Assembly: GCA_024180945.1 (NCBI GenBank)
Contig: JAKSGN010000023.1
Location: 744,001-808,000, forward strand
Length of the DNA stretch: 64,000 nucleotides
Direction of reading: 5' to 3'
Origin: Macrophomina tecta
Lineage: Eukaryota; Ascomycota; Dothideomycetes; Botryosphaeriales; Botryosphaeriaceae
The stretch's first letter is position 1. Each line of letters begins with the position of its first letter. Position numbers and translations under genes: made by a program. The notes under the pieces were generated by a model. The model worked only from the letters and a program-made list of their open reading frames with translations, was not told the origin of the DNA and searched no databases. Positions 52,312 through 63,049 of the stretch are shown here, one piece after another.

Positions 52312-53201
52312 ATTCCTCAGCTTCTGTTGGGTTCCTTAACAGGTGAAGTATTGGCCCCCCTTTTTGTTTCCCTCTTCTTCGAAAGGTACCAGAGCCGTGT
52401 CTGTAGGACTAGGATATGCACCCTTATATGCTGGGCTTACTGTATATGATTGGTTTTTTTTAAGGAAAAAAAGGAAAATAGGAAAAAGCACATTCTTTGA
52501 GACACTGTGTCAGAAGACAAGAACTTGTCGGCCGACTTCAACAGACGGTCTTCTTTTTCAACCGTTTGTGGTTAAAATATAGTGCCTTGAGTATATTCTA
52601 GCATTACTATTGCTCGAATGTTCTCCTTGTAATACTAAAAGTCCGGGGACAAAAGAATTGGCACACGGTACACCACAGTTATACTGGGAAAAAAGAAAAA
52701 AAGCGCCCTCCCGCCCATCGCTATTCTGCGGTCGGTCTTGTTTTGAAGATGCGGAAACCCCCCCAAAAAAGAGACAGATTTGACGATTATATTTTTTTTT
52801 TTTTTTTGGATAACTAATTGTAAGGATACTGACGCGCTACTTCTTCATTGTCGTCCCAATTCGGAATCTTTAATATTTCGCTTTTATGAGCAGCCCCACC
52901 TTCATTTCCGATTCTCCGAGAACTCGTGTATATATTCTACAGTAGACAGCTTCATTCACAGAGAGGGGGATTCCTCCATTTTTGATACCTCTCCCTATGC
53001 ACGCAAGGATATGCTGCGCACCAGGATGAGTTACCCCAAAACTCAACACTAATTCTGCAAACAAAAAATGGACAGACATAGCGTATGAAAGTTTAGGGGG
53101 AAAAAAAAAGAAAGAAAGAAAGATCTGGCTCGGTTAGTTCGTGTTGCAGTTGAGCTAGATATAAATATTGCCCATTTAAGATCTCTCCCATTTTTGTTAA
53201 T
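52312..53201. other. intergenic
   Basis: The first part is the promoter side of the cupredoxin gene. T-runs at 52791-52807 and an AAAGAAAGAAAG microsatellite at 53104-53121 are present. No gene is recognised. Confidence 0.45.
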
Positions 53202-53422
53202 GTTGAATTTAGTGACTGTGAGACTTTGTAATGAGTAGAGAATGAATTGACGGTGCTACTGAAGAGTGTAACGAGTGGTGGGGGAGGATCCCCTTTATAC
53301 TACAGTGTCGGGCTAGTAAGCCGCGGATAGTCCTGTAACGCTTAATGTTTGACAGATATCGATTGAGAGGAGACGCCTGAGGCGTCTTATATCCCCTCAT
53401 GGTGCAATCGAAGCTTTCAATA
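53202..53422 (+). repeat. candidate decayed LTR
   Basis: It begins TGTTGAATTTAGTGACTGTG near 53202 and ends in TTTCAATA near 53422. Part of it (GACTTTGTAATGAGTAGA) recurs beside the copia element at 36446-36482. The GGAGACGCCTGAGGCGTCTTATA word inside is an inverted repeat. Target duplication is not seen. Confidence 0.45.
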
Positions 53423-54009
53423 AGCAATTATAGAGCTATCTTGGCGTTGTTTGATTTTTTGCTTGCAGTTTGTGTTCTGCTTGCAGCTTAGAGAATTTTG
53501 GACGTGTCTGTTTGCAATAAGAGCTTAAACAGATCAGGCAATAAGGAATAGATCAGCTAACGATTGTGCTCATGTAATATAAATTTATTTGTTGCATGGG
53601 GAGGCAAACCCGTCATTTATATAAGCGTCTGATGCCTGGTGTTTTCTATAAGGTCATTGAAAATACATGCCGGGAGGGACAGAAATCGCTCACACTAGAG
53701 ACAACCCTTGAATGGAATCATCACTTGTTCGAATTCATGAAAACTAAAGTCCGCTTCGGGCTCCACCATACCGTCTTGATCTTCAAGGTTCTTCCTAATC
53801 ATCTTGGATAGAATCTGCGAAAAGCATTTGTTTTCCCATCTCGTCCAGTCTGGCCACACAACACAGCGGAGCCTCACCATCGGATCCCGTACGAGGCCGC
53901 ACCATAATCAACGGCGAGGATTTCTTTTTCCTTGTCTCAAAACCATAAAATTACAGCACGTAAACATTATCAGCAACGAAGATCGTTGGATCCAACTACG
54001 AACTGCATC
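53423..54009. other. intergenic
   Basis: A minus-strand open stretch at 53880-53695 (WENKCFSQILSKMIRKNLED) may be a relic exon but is not recognised. Nothing else is visible. Confidence 0.35.
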
Positions 54010-54243
54010 GAAAATTGTCAAACTATTTTTGCCTTACTGCCTCAGATCAGCATCTACTCTCTGCCACCTCCTCACTGCTCCTTATCTTCACAAGCTTCGG
54101 ATAGCAATATCGGCTTCTGCTCTCCTCGGTTATTCAAGCACTCATTTATGTATAATAAGCAAGCCTACCTACCTCCCTCTCAGGAGACAGGCACAATCTA
54201 CTCTTTTCTGACCTCACTACTCTTCACTCACCCAAATCCAACA
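54010..54243 (+). repeat. solo LTR, ...AAATCCAACA family
   Basis: It runs from TGTCAAACTATTTTTGCC through GCCTCAGATCAGCATCTAC, CTCGGTTATTCAAGCACTC and GAGACAGGCACAATCTAC to a terminal AAATCCAACA at 54243. It is the best preserved plus-strand copy of the family also seen at 3450, 34395 and 41853. Confidence 0.7.
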
Positions 54244-54338
54244 AAAACTTACCGGAAAGAATCTCAATAACTATAATTTGCACGTCGGCCAAGCTAAAAC
54301 AGATAAGCTAACCTGGTTAATCAACTCATTAGCCGATT

Positions 54339-55019
54339 ATGGGGACGAAAGTCAAACCTATACTCCTCCTCGCAAAGATGCTCAGAGCCTACCCGGTGGC
54401 CTCTACCATCAAAGCGCAGATATGCTCCTTGGATTTGCTCTCGCTCATAGCTGCTGTAGGGCAGGAGAACATTTGTGTGACGCCCAACAAGAATGCGAAT
54501 CTTGAGGATATGCTTTTCAGGGATGCAGAATATTCATTGCTATCCGTCCACGGTCCCGTGTTTTTGACTGTACGGGCCTTTAGCAAAACATTTCCATTGG
54601 CGATAAACGACCCCACGTTCGACAACGTAAACACGTTCCGCGACGAGATAATAAGATCAGCCTATGTGGAGATACTATGGAACCTATCATCCAACGGCAG
54701 ACGTATCGTAACGGCATTGGTGCTCAGCAGATTGCGAGACTCATCTGCAATACCCACAGCATTTGATGCGCACAGTACGGATTTGACGAGAGTGAGATGG
54801 ATGACGTACTCGACTTGTGCTCTAAAAGGAGGAGAGCGACGGGAGCGATTAAATCAATCCGATGATTATGTAGTCCATACTTGCTGTATTTGCGTAACGG
54901 GCCGAAGGAATCTTGTCAGGCACCACGGGCTCGAACTGATGTTTTCGTCGGCGAGATGGCCAAACGATTATGTGGATGAAAGGCTTAGGATCGAGCAGAA
55001 AGAGGGCTTCTACCGTTGA
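54339..55019 (+). CDS. hypothetical protein, 226 residues
   Basis: The frame starts at ATG 54339 (MGTKVKPILLLAKMLRAYPV) and runs uninterrupted to 55019. It has mixed globular composition with a CCICVTGRRNLVRHHGLEL segment near residue 185 that could be a partial C2H2-like finger but lacks clear spacing. No family is recognised. It lies between a solo LTR and a Tc1 relic, so it may be a resident gene fragment or part of an unrecognised element. Confidence 0.4.
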   Translation: MGTKVKPILLLAKMLRAYPVASTIKAQICSLDLLSLIAAVGQENICVTPNKNANLEDMLFRDAEYSLLSVHGPVFLTVRAFSKTFPLAINDPTFDNVNTFRDEIIRSAYVEILWNLSSNGRRIVTALVLSRLRDSSAIPTAFDAHSTDLTRVRWMTYSTCALKGGERRERLNQSDDYVVHTCCICVTGRRNLVRHHGLELMFSSARWPNDYVDERLRIEQKEGFYR

Positions 55020-55199
55020 AATTTTCAGGCGATATCTCTGAAGACAATTAGAGGTTAGTCACGGAGCAACGGCAGACCGGAGCCACGCCCAGTGCGGTAC
55101 AGCCACCTAGTGTACGTGTGCAGAGCCGAGAGCGCACGGCCCCCACAACATCAAGTGCTGCATCAGCACCCCTCATCCCTTTGCTTCCTCAACAACCAT

Positions 55200-56127
55200 G
55201 CAACGCATCTTTGTGCAAGAAAAAGGCATCATCTTTCGCATGAAGACAGAGTTTCAATCATTACGGAGCATAAAGACGGTAAATCTAGACGTAAAATTGC
55301 AGATAAGACTGGCTTTTCCGAGCACGCCGTAAGGCAGTGCATTACCCACTACAAAACAACAGGCCAAATTAATCTAAAGCCTCATCTCGGGCGCTGTCCT
55401 AAATTCAAACCTCGTACCGAGCGGCAGATTATTCGTTTGGTTAATAAATCTCCAAAACTCAAGCATCAGCAAGTGATTACTCAGCTACGCCTACCTGTTC
55501 ATAAAGATATTTTACGACGTATTCTACGCAAGCACCACATTACCAAATGGCGTGCAAAGAAGAGACCATGGATCTCAGAAAGACTGCTCGGATTTAGTAT
55601 CGATACGCTAAAAAAAAATACGTACATAAGAGCTGGAAATAGTGAATGAAAGTTGTCTTTAGTGATGAGTGCTCAGTTGAGCAGGGCTCAGGGCACGCTT
55701 ATACCTGGGTTTTCTATAAAACAGGCCAGAAAAAGTGGGACCTAAATAGGCTTAATACAAGGCCACTTGGGAAAAAGGCAAGATGTATGGTTTGGGGCGG
55801 TATTTCCGGTCGATTAGGAATATCAAACCTTCAAGTTATGGAGCGTGATTTAAGCGCACCTAGGCAAGGATATACGGCCAGGTCATACTTCCAAGTACTC
55901 GAGCAGCAAACAATAAGGAACTATGACTACGGGATGTACTGGCTACAAGATAGGGCTGGAATTCATCGAGCTAATATGGTTAAGAGATGGCTGGCTGAGC
56001 ACCGGATTCGGTGTATTGAACACCCTCCTTATTCGCCAGATCTAGACCTTTAAGAGTATCTTTGGTGGCCGCTTAAGAAGAAGCTTCAAGAGATCGCTCC
56101 ATTTATCAAGTTTAAGAAGAATCCTGG
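55200..56127 (+). pseudogene. Tc1-type DD34E transposase, broken
   Basis: Two overlapping frames make one transposase. The first (to 55649) has the paired HTH: HLSHEDRVSIITEHKDGKSR, KIADKTGFSEHAVRQCI and KHHITKWRAKKRPW. The second (55646-56053) has the catalytic core: VVFSDECSVEQGSG, ARCMVWGGISG and YWLQDRAGIHRANM, then SPDLDL followed by TAA and EYLWWPLKKK. The glutamate after the stop gives the DD34E spacing of Tc1 elements. Defects are a frameshift in an A-run near 55611-55618, two stops just before VVFSDE, and the TAA at 56051-56053. The 3' end is cut by the LTR starting at 56128. Confidence 0.88.
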
Positions 56128-56274
56128 TGTTGGAATATCACGTGTATTTAATTTCCTGCCAAGTGAAGTCTATGCAGGGAGAATAAAAAGCCACCCCACG
56201 GCCTCTCCCTTCCAACACCATGCCAATCAATGCCTTTCAATACTGAACAAGCTGTCCCATCACTTGTTCCAACA
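56128..56274 (+). repeat. solo LTR, TGTTGGAATATCACGTG family
   Basis: The 147-bp sequence starts TGTTGGAATATCACGTGTAT and ends CACTTGTTCCAACA, the same family as 25286-25442. Flanks CCTGG and ACTGA do not match, so either the insertion was followed by a deletion or the Tc1 3' part was lost by recombination. Confidence 0.85.
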
Positions 56275-56829
56275 ACTGAGCCGTCTATCATTTACAAATT
56301 CAGGCTCAGCGATACTATTGATTCCCTCACCCCTCGTCCTAAATTCTTATTTCATCTACCGTGACCTGGCTTTCTACCCATCTCTCCACCTTCGACCCGG
56401 GCCGCTGGGCCAGCAAGTTCGAGGCCGCAATAGAGCTGGCGGGTAACCGGGTGGGGACGCACTTTTTAGGGCGTCGTACGCCCTTTGCGACCGGCGATGC
56501 GTGTTCCCGGGTCAGCATTCATCGGGCAGTGATTGGTTCTGGCAATTTCGAGGCGATTGCAAGGCCGAGGAACGCAGAGTAAGCGCAGTTTGCGGAGAAA
56601 CTATGGAAGAAAGAGAATATGGGGTTCTCGGCTGATCACGGGCAGCTGTAAGTGTTCTGGAAGGGTGGGAATTGTGTTCGAGAGGGCTATTGGATGTTGA
56701 GAGAAGATCATCGATCAAAGCTTGATCTCCCCAATGAGTGAAAGAGAAATAGTCGGGAAGATTTTCATCAGTCTATTTCCTCCCATGCGGCTCATAGAGG
56801 GCAAATGCGTGAGACACGACAGTACACAG
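56275..56829. other. intergenic
   Basis: Short GC-rich ORFs (for example 56361-56582) have no recognised content. No repeat boundary is visible until the duplication starts near 56830. Confidence 0.4.
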
Positions 56830-56888
56830 TGGCAAGCTATATGGCGTGCGAAAAAAAAAAAAAATTGTGGAATATCTTCCTTATCTAG

Positions 56889-57544
56889 TCAGTAACCTTC
56901 CAATTGAAACAAATTCCGTAGCGCAGGGTACTTTGCTGGTTGCTGGTCTAAGAGGCGTAGAACTTTCTGGAACGTTCCTTCCACTGACTGACCACTCCGA
57001 CATTTCCGCACCGTTTTCCCGGCAGCTGATTGTGCCCATTTCATTTCGACTTCATCTTTTATCAAAACTCTGGCTCCTATATCGGCCAGCATGTCGTGAG
57101 CACCTTTGTAACTTAGGCCCTTGAGTAAATGCTCGTGTTGGGCGCTTTCAGACGGCCGCAGCATGATTAGACTAAGTTTTACCATGTCTCCTTCGACGGT
57201 AGCCCATCTGTAGCTTCTCGTTTTCACCCACCGCCCATTTCGGAGAAGCTTACTACAAGCCTGTCTGATATCTATACTGTGTGTGAGCAGCATTACTCCG
57301 TGATGTTGCAAGTAGCGAGCAGTCACGTCGCAGGTGGCTGTTTTCGGTAGACGTGTAAATTTAGCGCTGTGCACAATCTCCTCGGACTCCCCATGCTCGA
57401 TAGCGGGGGAAGGTCAGTCTCGTATATAACGGGGGCCGATGATCCTACGAGTCGGGGCACGTCATTATCTTTATCGTCGAGATCTGTTTGCATCCAAATA
57501 TCACCACACTCGTTCATCTGACTACTTTCCACTTTGAACGCCAT
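56889..57544 (-). pseudogene. hypothetical gene, frame broken once
   Basis: The N-terminal frame (57544 onward) starts MAFKVESSQMNECGDIWMQT and runs to about 57410, where coding appears to continue in another frame as HGESEEIVHSAKF, then RYLQHHGVMLLTHSIDIRQA, GARVLIKDEVEMKW and LLDQQPAKYPALRNL. A single-base indel or a short intron near 57400 would explain this. The total would be about 210 residues. Basic, helix-rich composition with no recognised domain. Only its last 20 residues survive in copy A at 3774. Confidence 0.5.
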
Positions 57545-59037
57545 GTTGGAGGATTTGCGATAAGGTCAGGTTTCTAGCAGATCTTCAACCAGAAGCTATA
57601 GCGGGATTTATATTAGACGCAAAACAAACGCCTTAGAGGACTGCCAACATAACACCTGGTCCATCAGCTCTGTGCGAGACGAACTTAATTAATAAGAGGC
57701 TGACGACAGAGAGCCATAGAACAGTTATTGATAGAAATTTCGTAAGAGGACTACGTAAGCTTTGTGAGTGTGAGATGGAAAATAAACTGAATCACCTACG
57801 TTGTGTTATTGAATAAACCTATCCGCGCAGTCATTAATGCTTAGACGTCTTGGGACTGAACACTATGAGCTCCAGGAGAACGAGGCAATTACGTCACTCA
57901 TTCATCGACTCAGACCAACAAAGCGCATATCCCATCAGTTTTCCCGGGGTACGAGGCAAAACACATTGGCTGGGTATTCGCAACTAGGTCTTCGTGCCGA
58001 ACGACTGCACCATTCGTAGACAAGCTTTATACAATGATATGTATTAGAGCTTTTAGAGCATAAGGTCGCCTCTCTATGTTAATATACTTTATTGCAGCTG
58101 TCGTCAATTGGTCCATTGTGTTCGAAGCTGAAGAAAAGAAAGCCGGCTCCATTACGCACAGAAAATATCTGTCGGCACATGTATCCGGAGAGAACAATCT
58201 GCCACGACGAAATTATGATGTCGAGGATTTTGGGCGCTTCTAAATGTATTGGCCTATATGATTTTAAGGGGTCCTCTGTCTCTAAAAGAAAAAAAAAGAA
58301 AAGAAAAGAAAAAAGGCATCTTCAACTCCAAAGCTCAAGGTGCCATGGCCAACGATGGTTAGTAGTAGAGGGTCTTATTGATTGCTTCTATGTTTCGACG
58401 GCATATCTCATTACTCTTGCGGAAGCAGTAATTCAATTCGACAAGAAAGTTGCGACAGACTTTTCCTTGTGCGGTTGCTTGTTTCGTTAAGACATTTGTG
58501 ACGTCATTAAACCTTATTTGGATTTCTCTTCACGGATTCAATTTCCTGACCTTGAAGACTGGAGCAACGCAGGTGAAAACTCAGGCTTGTCTAACTTCAG
58601 CCAAAAAGAGCTCCAATGGTGCGACCGAAGGTATTCCCTAAGCCGTTATTGTCTCGGGCACGCCAGAATTCGAGTCCAGAGTACTGCGCAGCCTGGAAGC
58701 ATTACCACAAATGGTTTGACACATACGTATCTAATTAGACAAGATCTTCTCAACCAGAATCACCATAATGCAACCTCTTATGGAAATGAATGCGTTGTCT
58801 GTTCTACGTAAGTCAATAAAGTAATTTAAGAAATTCTTCAAACGACATAAGTATACCTCACGGACTCGTTATCAGAGATAATTTATTACGTCCTTAACGA
58901 CGTCATAATAATGAGCGACGGCTAGTAAATGTGCTTTTTGAAAGCACCCGGCTATCCACCATATATGTATTTCTTTCCTGGGTTTTCCAAATTTACTCCC
59001 GTACGGTCGGCCACCTTGAGCGACATTTTATACCGTG
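57545..59037. other. non-coding middle of duplication copy B
   Basis: From about 58380 the sequence is a diverged counterpart of 3840-4360 (shared GACGTCAT, GGAGCAACGCAGG). A purine microsatellite (AAAGAAAAAAAAAGAAAAGA) lies at 58286-58312. No gene is recognised. Confidence 0.45.
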
Positions 59038-59196
59038 ATGGACGTTGAGCAAAATCAGTTAAGCCCTGCTGAGCGGAAAAGAGCGCGTCAGCGGGAGTAT
59101 AGGGCAAGGCGTAAGCTGCAAGGAGTGCCTCCACCAGCGAACAGAAAGAGGGGCCGGCCAAGGAAAACCGGTACTGAGCCCCGGTCGCGAAAATGA
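59038..59196 (+). CDS. small basic protein with AT-hook, copy B
   Basis: A 52-residue frame: MDVEQNQLSPAERKRARQ, then a basic REYRARRK stretch resembling a bZIP basic region without a following zipper, and the AT-hook RKRGRPRKTG. It ends in TGA at 59194-59196, overlapping the ATG of the next ORF (59193) as ATGA. Copy A at 4362 shows the same arrangement. DNA binding is likely from the AT-hook alone; no larger family is recognised. Confidence 0.6.
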   Translation: MDVEQNQLSPAERKRARQREYRARRKLQGVPPPANRKRGRPRKTGTEPRSRK

Positions 59197-59945
59197 GAGA
59201 CCATAGACTGGCCGAGAATTCAGACAAGCCCAGCAATTCGGCCAGCCTCAATCAGAACGCAGACTCTAATAGCGAACAACGATCCATTTCTGTACCGATC
59301 ACCCTAGACGAGCCGAACGGCGTTAGTAGACAATATACCCGGATGCATGACCAACAAGCCGATGCGAGCGAGACCGAGGGCCCGCATGACAGTCCTGCCG
59401 TCGATAAACCAGCTACCCCAGACGAGACGTCTAATCCGGACGGAAGGACCCAATTATCAGCACATCAGATTGACACATTTAATCCGACCGAATTTTTTGA
59501 CTGGGATCCTCCTATATTCCAGAGCGGAGAGCCAGCCATCGGCCTCGCTTCTCCACCTGGTGGCTCGACTACGGCACAATCGCCCATGTCAGCAATACCA
59601 GTCTCAGCTGCAGACGCCAGACAGGACCGGCCTCAATTGCCTCCTTTCGCAGACTTTTTCCCGACAGACGAGTTAGCTCGTGCTCATACGAATACTCCAT
59701 TCACTACATCGGTCAACGGTTGCCAGCCAGATCGCTACGCTGGCTCTGGGATGCACAAGCAGCATTTGAATGGGGCGTCTCATAGCAGGCCGCGGCCTGC
59801 GCAGTATCAGCTTGCACCGTCGACGGTGGTAGCTGGCATAGGAAGAGGAAGATTGGTGTTGCTTCCTCACACGACGTTATGTTTTGTTCCAGTCCAGGTC
59901 CCTTCCATTCCACTGGCCATAGACTGTGCACGTTGTAATTGGTGA
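59193..59945 (+). CDS. polar 250-residue ORF coupled to AT-hook ORF, copy B
   Basis: The frame begins MRDHRLAENSDKPSNSASLN immediately at the stop of the AT-hook ORF and is intact over 250 residues. The first 130 residues are polar and probably disordered (TSNPDGRTQLSAHQ, NPTEFFDWDPPIF), followed by PPFADFFPTDELARAHTNTP and a C-terminal part ending CARCNW. No signal peptide, membrane helix or known domain is seen. The acidic/aromatic FFDWDPPIF and ADFFPTDEL segments look like transcription-activation motifs, which with the AT-hook upstream would suit a split or reinitiated regulator; that is inference. Confidence 0.5.
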   Translation: MRDHRLAENSDKPSNSASLNQNADSNSEQRSISVPITLDEPNGVSRQYTRMHDQQADASETEGPHDSPAVDKPATPDETSNPDGRTQLSAHQIDTFNPTEFFDWDPPIFQSGEPAIGLASPPGGSTTAQSPMSAIPVSAADARQDRPQLPPFADFFPTDELARAHTNTPFTTSVNGCQPDRYAGSGMHKQHLNGASHSRPRPAQYQLAPSTVVAGIGRGRLVLLPHTTLCFVPVQVPSIPLAIDCARCNW

Positions 59946-61434
59946 CTACCAAGGGAGGCAGTGATTTAGTGAATAGTGAGATTCAAAAAAAAAAAAAAAA
60001 GTATTGTTGGAACATAAATCAATCAATTCGCACTGAATCTAAGTGCGGCGTCGTGCTTTTTTTTCGGTCCAACAAGTATACAAGTCACTACTGTGGGACC
60101 GGCTTCTGTGGATTTCACGCCGTTGGCAGGGTTCTATGCAGGGCGGATACATCAGATCACTCCTACTTCGCCAGATCATGCAAACACATATCAGCCATCT
60201 GCGTTCTTGCTCACAGTTCATCGCACGCTACCATTGTCTTTTTAATTGCTGGTCACCTGTGCCTTGGATCTCGCTTGATAGACGAAGGGAATAAAGCAGC
60301 AAGGTTTGTCTTGAATGAGTGGAGGGGATAAGCTGGCTTACAAACTAAGCCAAAAGGAAAAAAAAAAAAATCAAAACTTAATCGTTGCTCCTGCTTCAAT
60401 TATGCTGCTCATTGAAAATGGGAAACAACAAAATAACAAATGAGAAAAAATATCGAACAAATATAACCCTTACAAGTCCTAGGCGGATCAGCCTCGTTGA
60501 TGTCGGCCTTCAATGCACATATAAAAGCTTTTGCTCGTCCCTTCTAATAATTTATCGCTGTTGCGCACTTGGATTCCTAAGATTTATATTCAAAAAAAAG
60601 TCCAACACGCTCTCTGCACAGTATCTGCCACAATTTTTATTAGGACAGCCTATTCAAGATGTTAGATGTTTTTCCTCAATTTTGGTAAGATGAAGCCCTC
60701 CACTATCAGTGGCTCAGCGGAAGCTAATAGACGTACGTATCCAGTGGAAGCTGCGACAGACGGATTGATGGAGCAAACCAGAAGCTATACTGCTCTAGCC
60801 GGTACTATCTCTTGAAACTGAGAAGCGATTTTGAACTTGACGTCCAGAAACAGGTGCATGAGAAATGAACGTTTCTTAAGCTTTCCTCAGAGTTATAATT
60901 CCGCGGTCGTTCATCACCCTTCCCTCGAAAGCATTTCCAGGGCTCTAGGTGTTGCTCCTGTAGGTATGGAAGGGACGGCTTTCGATCTTTCGAACAGGAA
61001 TGCACCTCAAATTTCTGCGAAAGGGCCATAGGGTTAGACCGCTCTGATGGCGAGCGCTAAACGCAAGTGGCCCTTTCACTCCAACAATTAAAAGAAAGGC
61101 TATTCAATGAAGAGATACTTCGCCTGTGCCCACTAAGATATTTCGTTTCGCAAGAACAGAGGCCTGTAACTGAGAGTAACCGCTCGATAACATACGCGCT
61201 GTGATCCACGCACTGGCTTTTTGTAGTTGGGATTAGGGGGAAAAAAAAAATTAAATAGCCGCTGATGCAGCTTCCAGTCACCCATACAAGGTTGTGCTCA
61301 TTTAGAATCCGTATAACTCATTGAAGGAGAAAAAGAATTATGACGCTCCGTCTAATGCAGGTTAATCAATGCCTGCATGACGGACACTCGACCCACTGCG
61401 CGCTGAGGAATGGGTTGAAGATCTTTTTTACACT
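59946..61434. other. 3' part of duplication copy B, no gene recognised
   Basis: Nearly identical to 5284-6679, with an A-run at 59985-60000. Short ORFs are shared with copy A only because of the recent identity. From 61341 the flank is unique and leads to the 3' end of a minus-strand gene. Confidence 0.5.
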
Positions 61435-61972
61435 CTAAATAAGCGCTCTTACTGATGAGCGTACTCCATCTAAGCATATGTCTTGGAACGCCTGCGTTGC
61501 CTCAACGATTGCGTCATACTCTGTTTTCGTAATCGAACCAGTGGATCTCGCTTTTATGGTCTCCGTCACGAGATCGTTGAAAAATGGTTGCTCGACAAGC
61601 TTGATATTGTCGAAACGGTATTTGCTTGATTTGGTAAGATATCGGAGCCACTCAGTTATTACGGCAGTCTCCCGTTGAGATTCACTCCAATGGTTGGCGA
61701 TGTATTTCCGGAGTGGACTGTAAACGTGTATATGTCCGTCATCGAAATAGAATATGCCGTTTCCATCAATTATTCTTTTGTAGAAATTTTTAGGAATGTA
61801 AAACACACTGTTGCTCCTGACGGAAGCGGCTGTCAAAGCGAAGACCGCTACGACATCCTCCCGCTTACCGGGTTCCAATTTGTCTTCTATAGAATCGACT
61901 ATCCTTTTATAGAGCTCGTCCCTCTCTTCAGGGGAGAAATGCTCTGGGTAAGCCTGATGTAGAATACCAAGA
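61435..61972 (-). CDS. 3' exon of an unrecognised gene, 5' part missing
   Basis: An open minus-strand frame runs from 61972 to 61435 (LGILHQAYPEHFSPEERDEL, YKRIVDSIEDKLEPGKREDV, ... EATQAFQDICLDGVRSS). It has no start codon near its beginning; instead GCTAAC and TATCTAG just upstream form a branch site and acceptor, so it is an internal or last exon. About 180 residues with soluble, helical composition; no family recognised. The preceding exon should lie to the right, where the ACCTCCC-family element begins at 62056, so the gene is probably disrupted there. Confidence 0.5.
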
Positions 61973-62055
61973 CTAGATAGGCGTTAGCAGCGTAGTGGCT
62001 GGCACTGGGGCTTACGCATCATGTACTGAAGTAGCCCCGGGGAAACTTTTCAGTA

Positions 62056-63047
62056 ACCTCCCCCCCCAGTGTAACGAAAAACCCTATGTACCGAAAAATG
62101 ACCGAGGTACTTCAAGTTGCAAGCAATATAGAAGATGCGACTCTGCTGATATGCTTGGAAAACTACCTTCAGTGAGTTTCATAGCTACATCTCAATACTT
62201 GAACTTTTTTGATCTATTAAATTACAGAAAGTTTGTTGTTCTCTTGCAGGGTTCCTACAAAGTACGCCTTGACGCCACAAAATATATTTCTCTTCTATAA
62301 CACCACCATTGGCTTTTTTATTCTCTAGAAACCCTCTACAGGACACTGATGGATATTGGAAATCATGTCATGATGCCGGCATGCTAACAGTAATAAGGTG
62401 CGTGGTGCGGAAGGCGAATCCGCCACGCAAGTCGGTACCTGTTAACGCATTTTTGGCCTATTGCAGCCTAGTAGTGGTGTGCGTAAATTTGAGTCAGCTT
62501 ACTTTCTTACACCCGCGCTGGCTATTTTCCATGTTCCGCTCACTCTGGGCGCACGGTTAAGCTCGCTGTTACCCAATGAAATGATCAGCTGTTTACAGCA
62601 TCTGTACTTACTAAATACTTTTCAGCCAGTGTAGCTGGCCATAATTGGCCAAAGCTGTACTAACAGGTACCGACCTGCGTGGCGGATTCGCCCCCTGCAC
62701 CACGCATCCCGTCTCTAATAAAATTTCAGCATATTGGCATAACTTTTTCTGTTGGTCCGTCTCCCGTATGTATTTTTCTAGTAATAAGAAGCTATGGTGG
62801 TGCTGCGCGAAAGAAATACAGATTGAGGCGTCAAAGGGCACTGTGTAGGAATTTGGCAAGAGATTGACCGTGCTCGTTGTAGTTTTGCAGGTAGAAGGTA
62901 CTTTGAATGACTGCAGTGGCCATTGAGCATACTAACAATAATTTAACAGGAATATTTGCATGAGCGTAGCTTCCGCGTTGCTCAATGTCTGAAGTACCTC
63001 GGTCATTTTTCGGTACACAGGGTTTTTCGTTACACCTGGGGGGAGGT
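62056..63047. mobile_element. 992-bp non-autonomous ACCTCCC-family element
   Basis: It starts ACCTCCCCCCCAGTGT after TA (62054-62055) and ends with the inverse before TA (63048-63049). It is oriented opposite to 47686-50936: its left end equals that element's right end and vice versa. It shows both insertion sites of the nested elements in uninterrupted form (AAAATAGCCAGC and CCACTACTAGGC on the minus strand). No coding capacity. Confidence 0.93.
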
Positions 63048-63049
63048 TA

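Larger units (their letters stand above)
56830..61340. repeat. segmental duplication, copy B
   Basis: Homologous to 3725-6679. It starts near CAAGCTATATGGCGTGC (compare CAAGCTATATGACGTGC at 3727) and ends at GAATTATGA (61340). About 1.4 kb between 56970 and 58380, including most of a minus-strand gene, is missing from copy A. The last 1.4 kb is nearly identical between copies, so the two parts have different histories or one has been homogenised. Confidence 0.85.

Noticed and set aside
59100..59240. A 36-nt intron joining the AT-hook ORF to the next ORF
   Set aside because: It is too short for a typical fungal intron and the join would put the downstream protein in the wrong frame.
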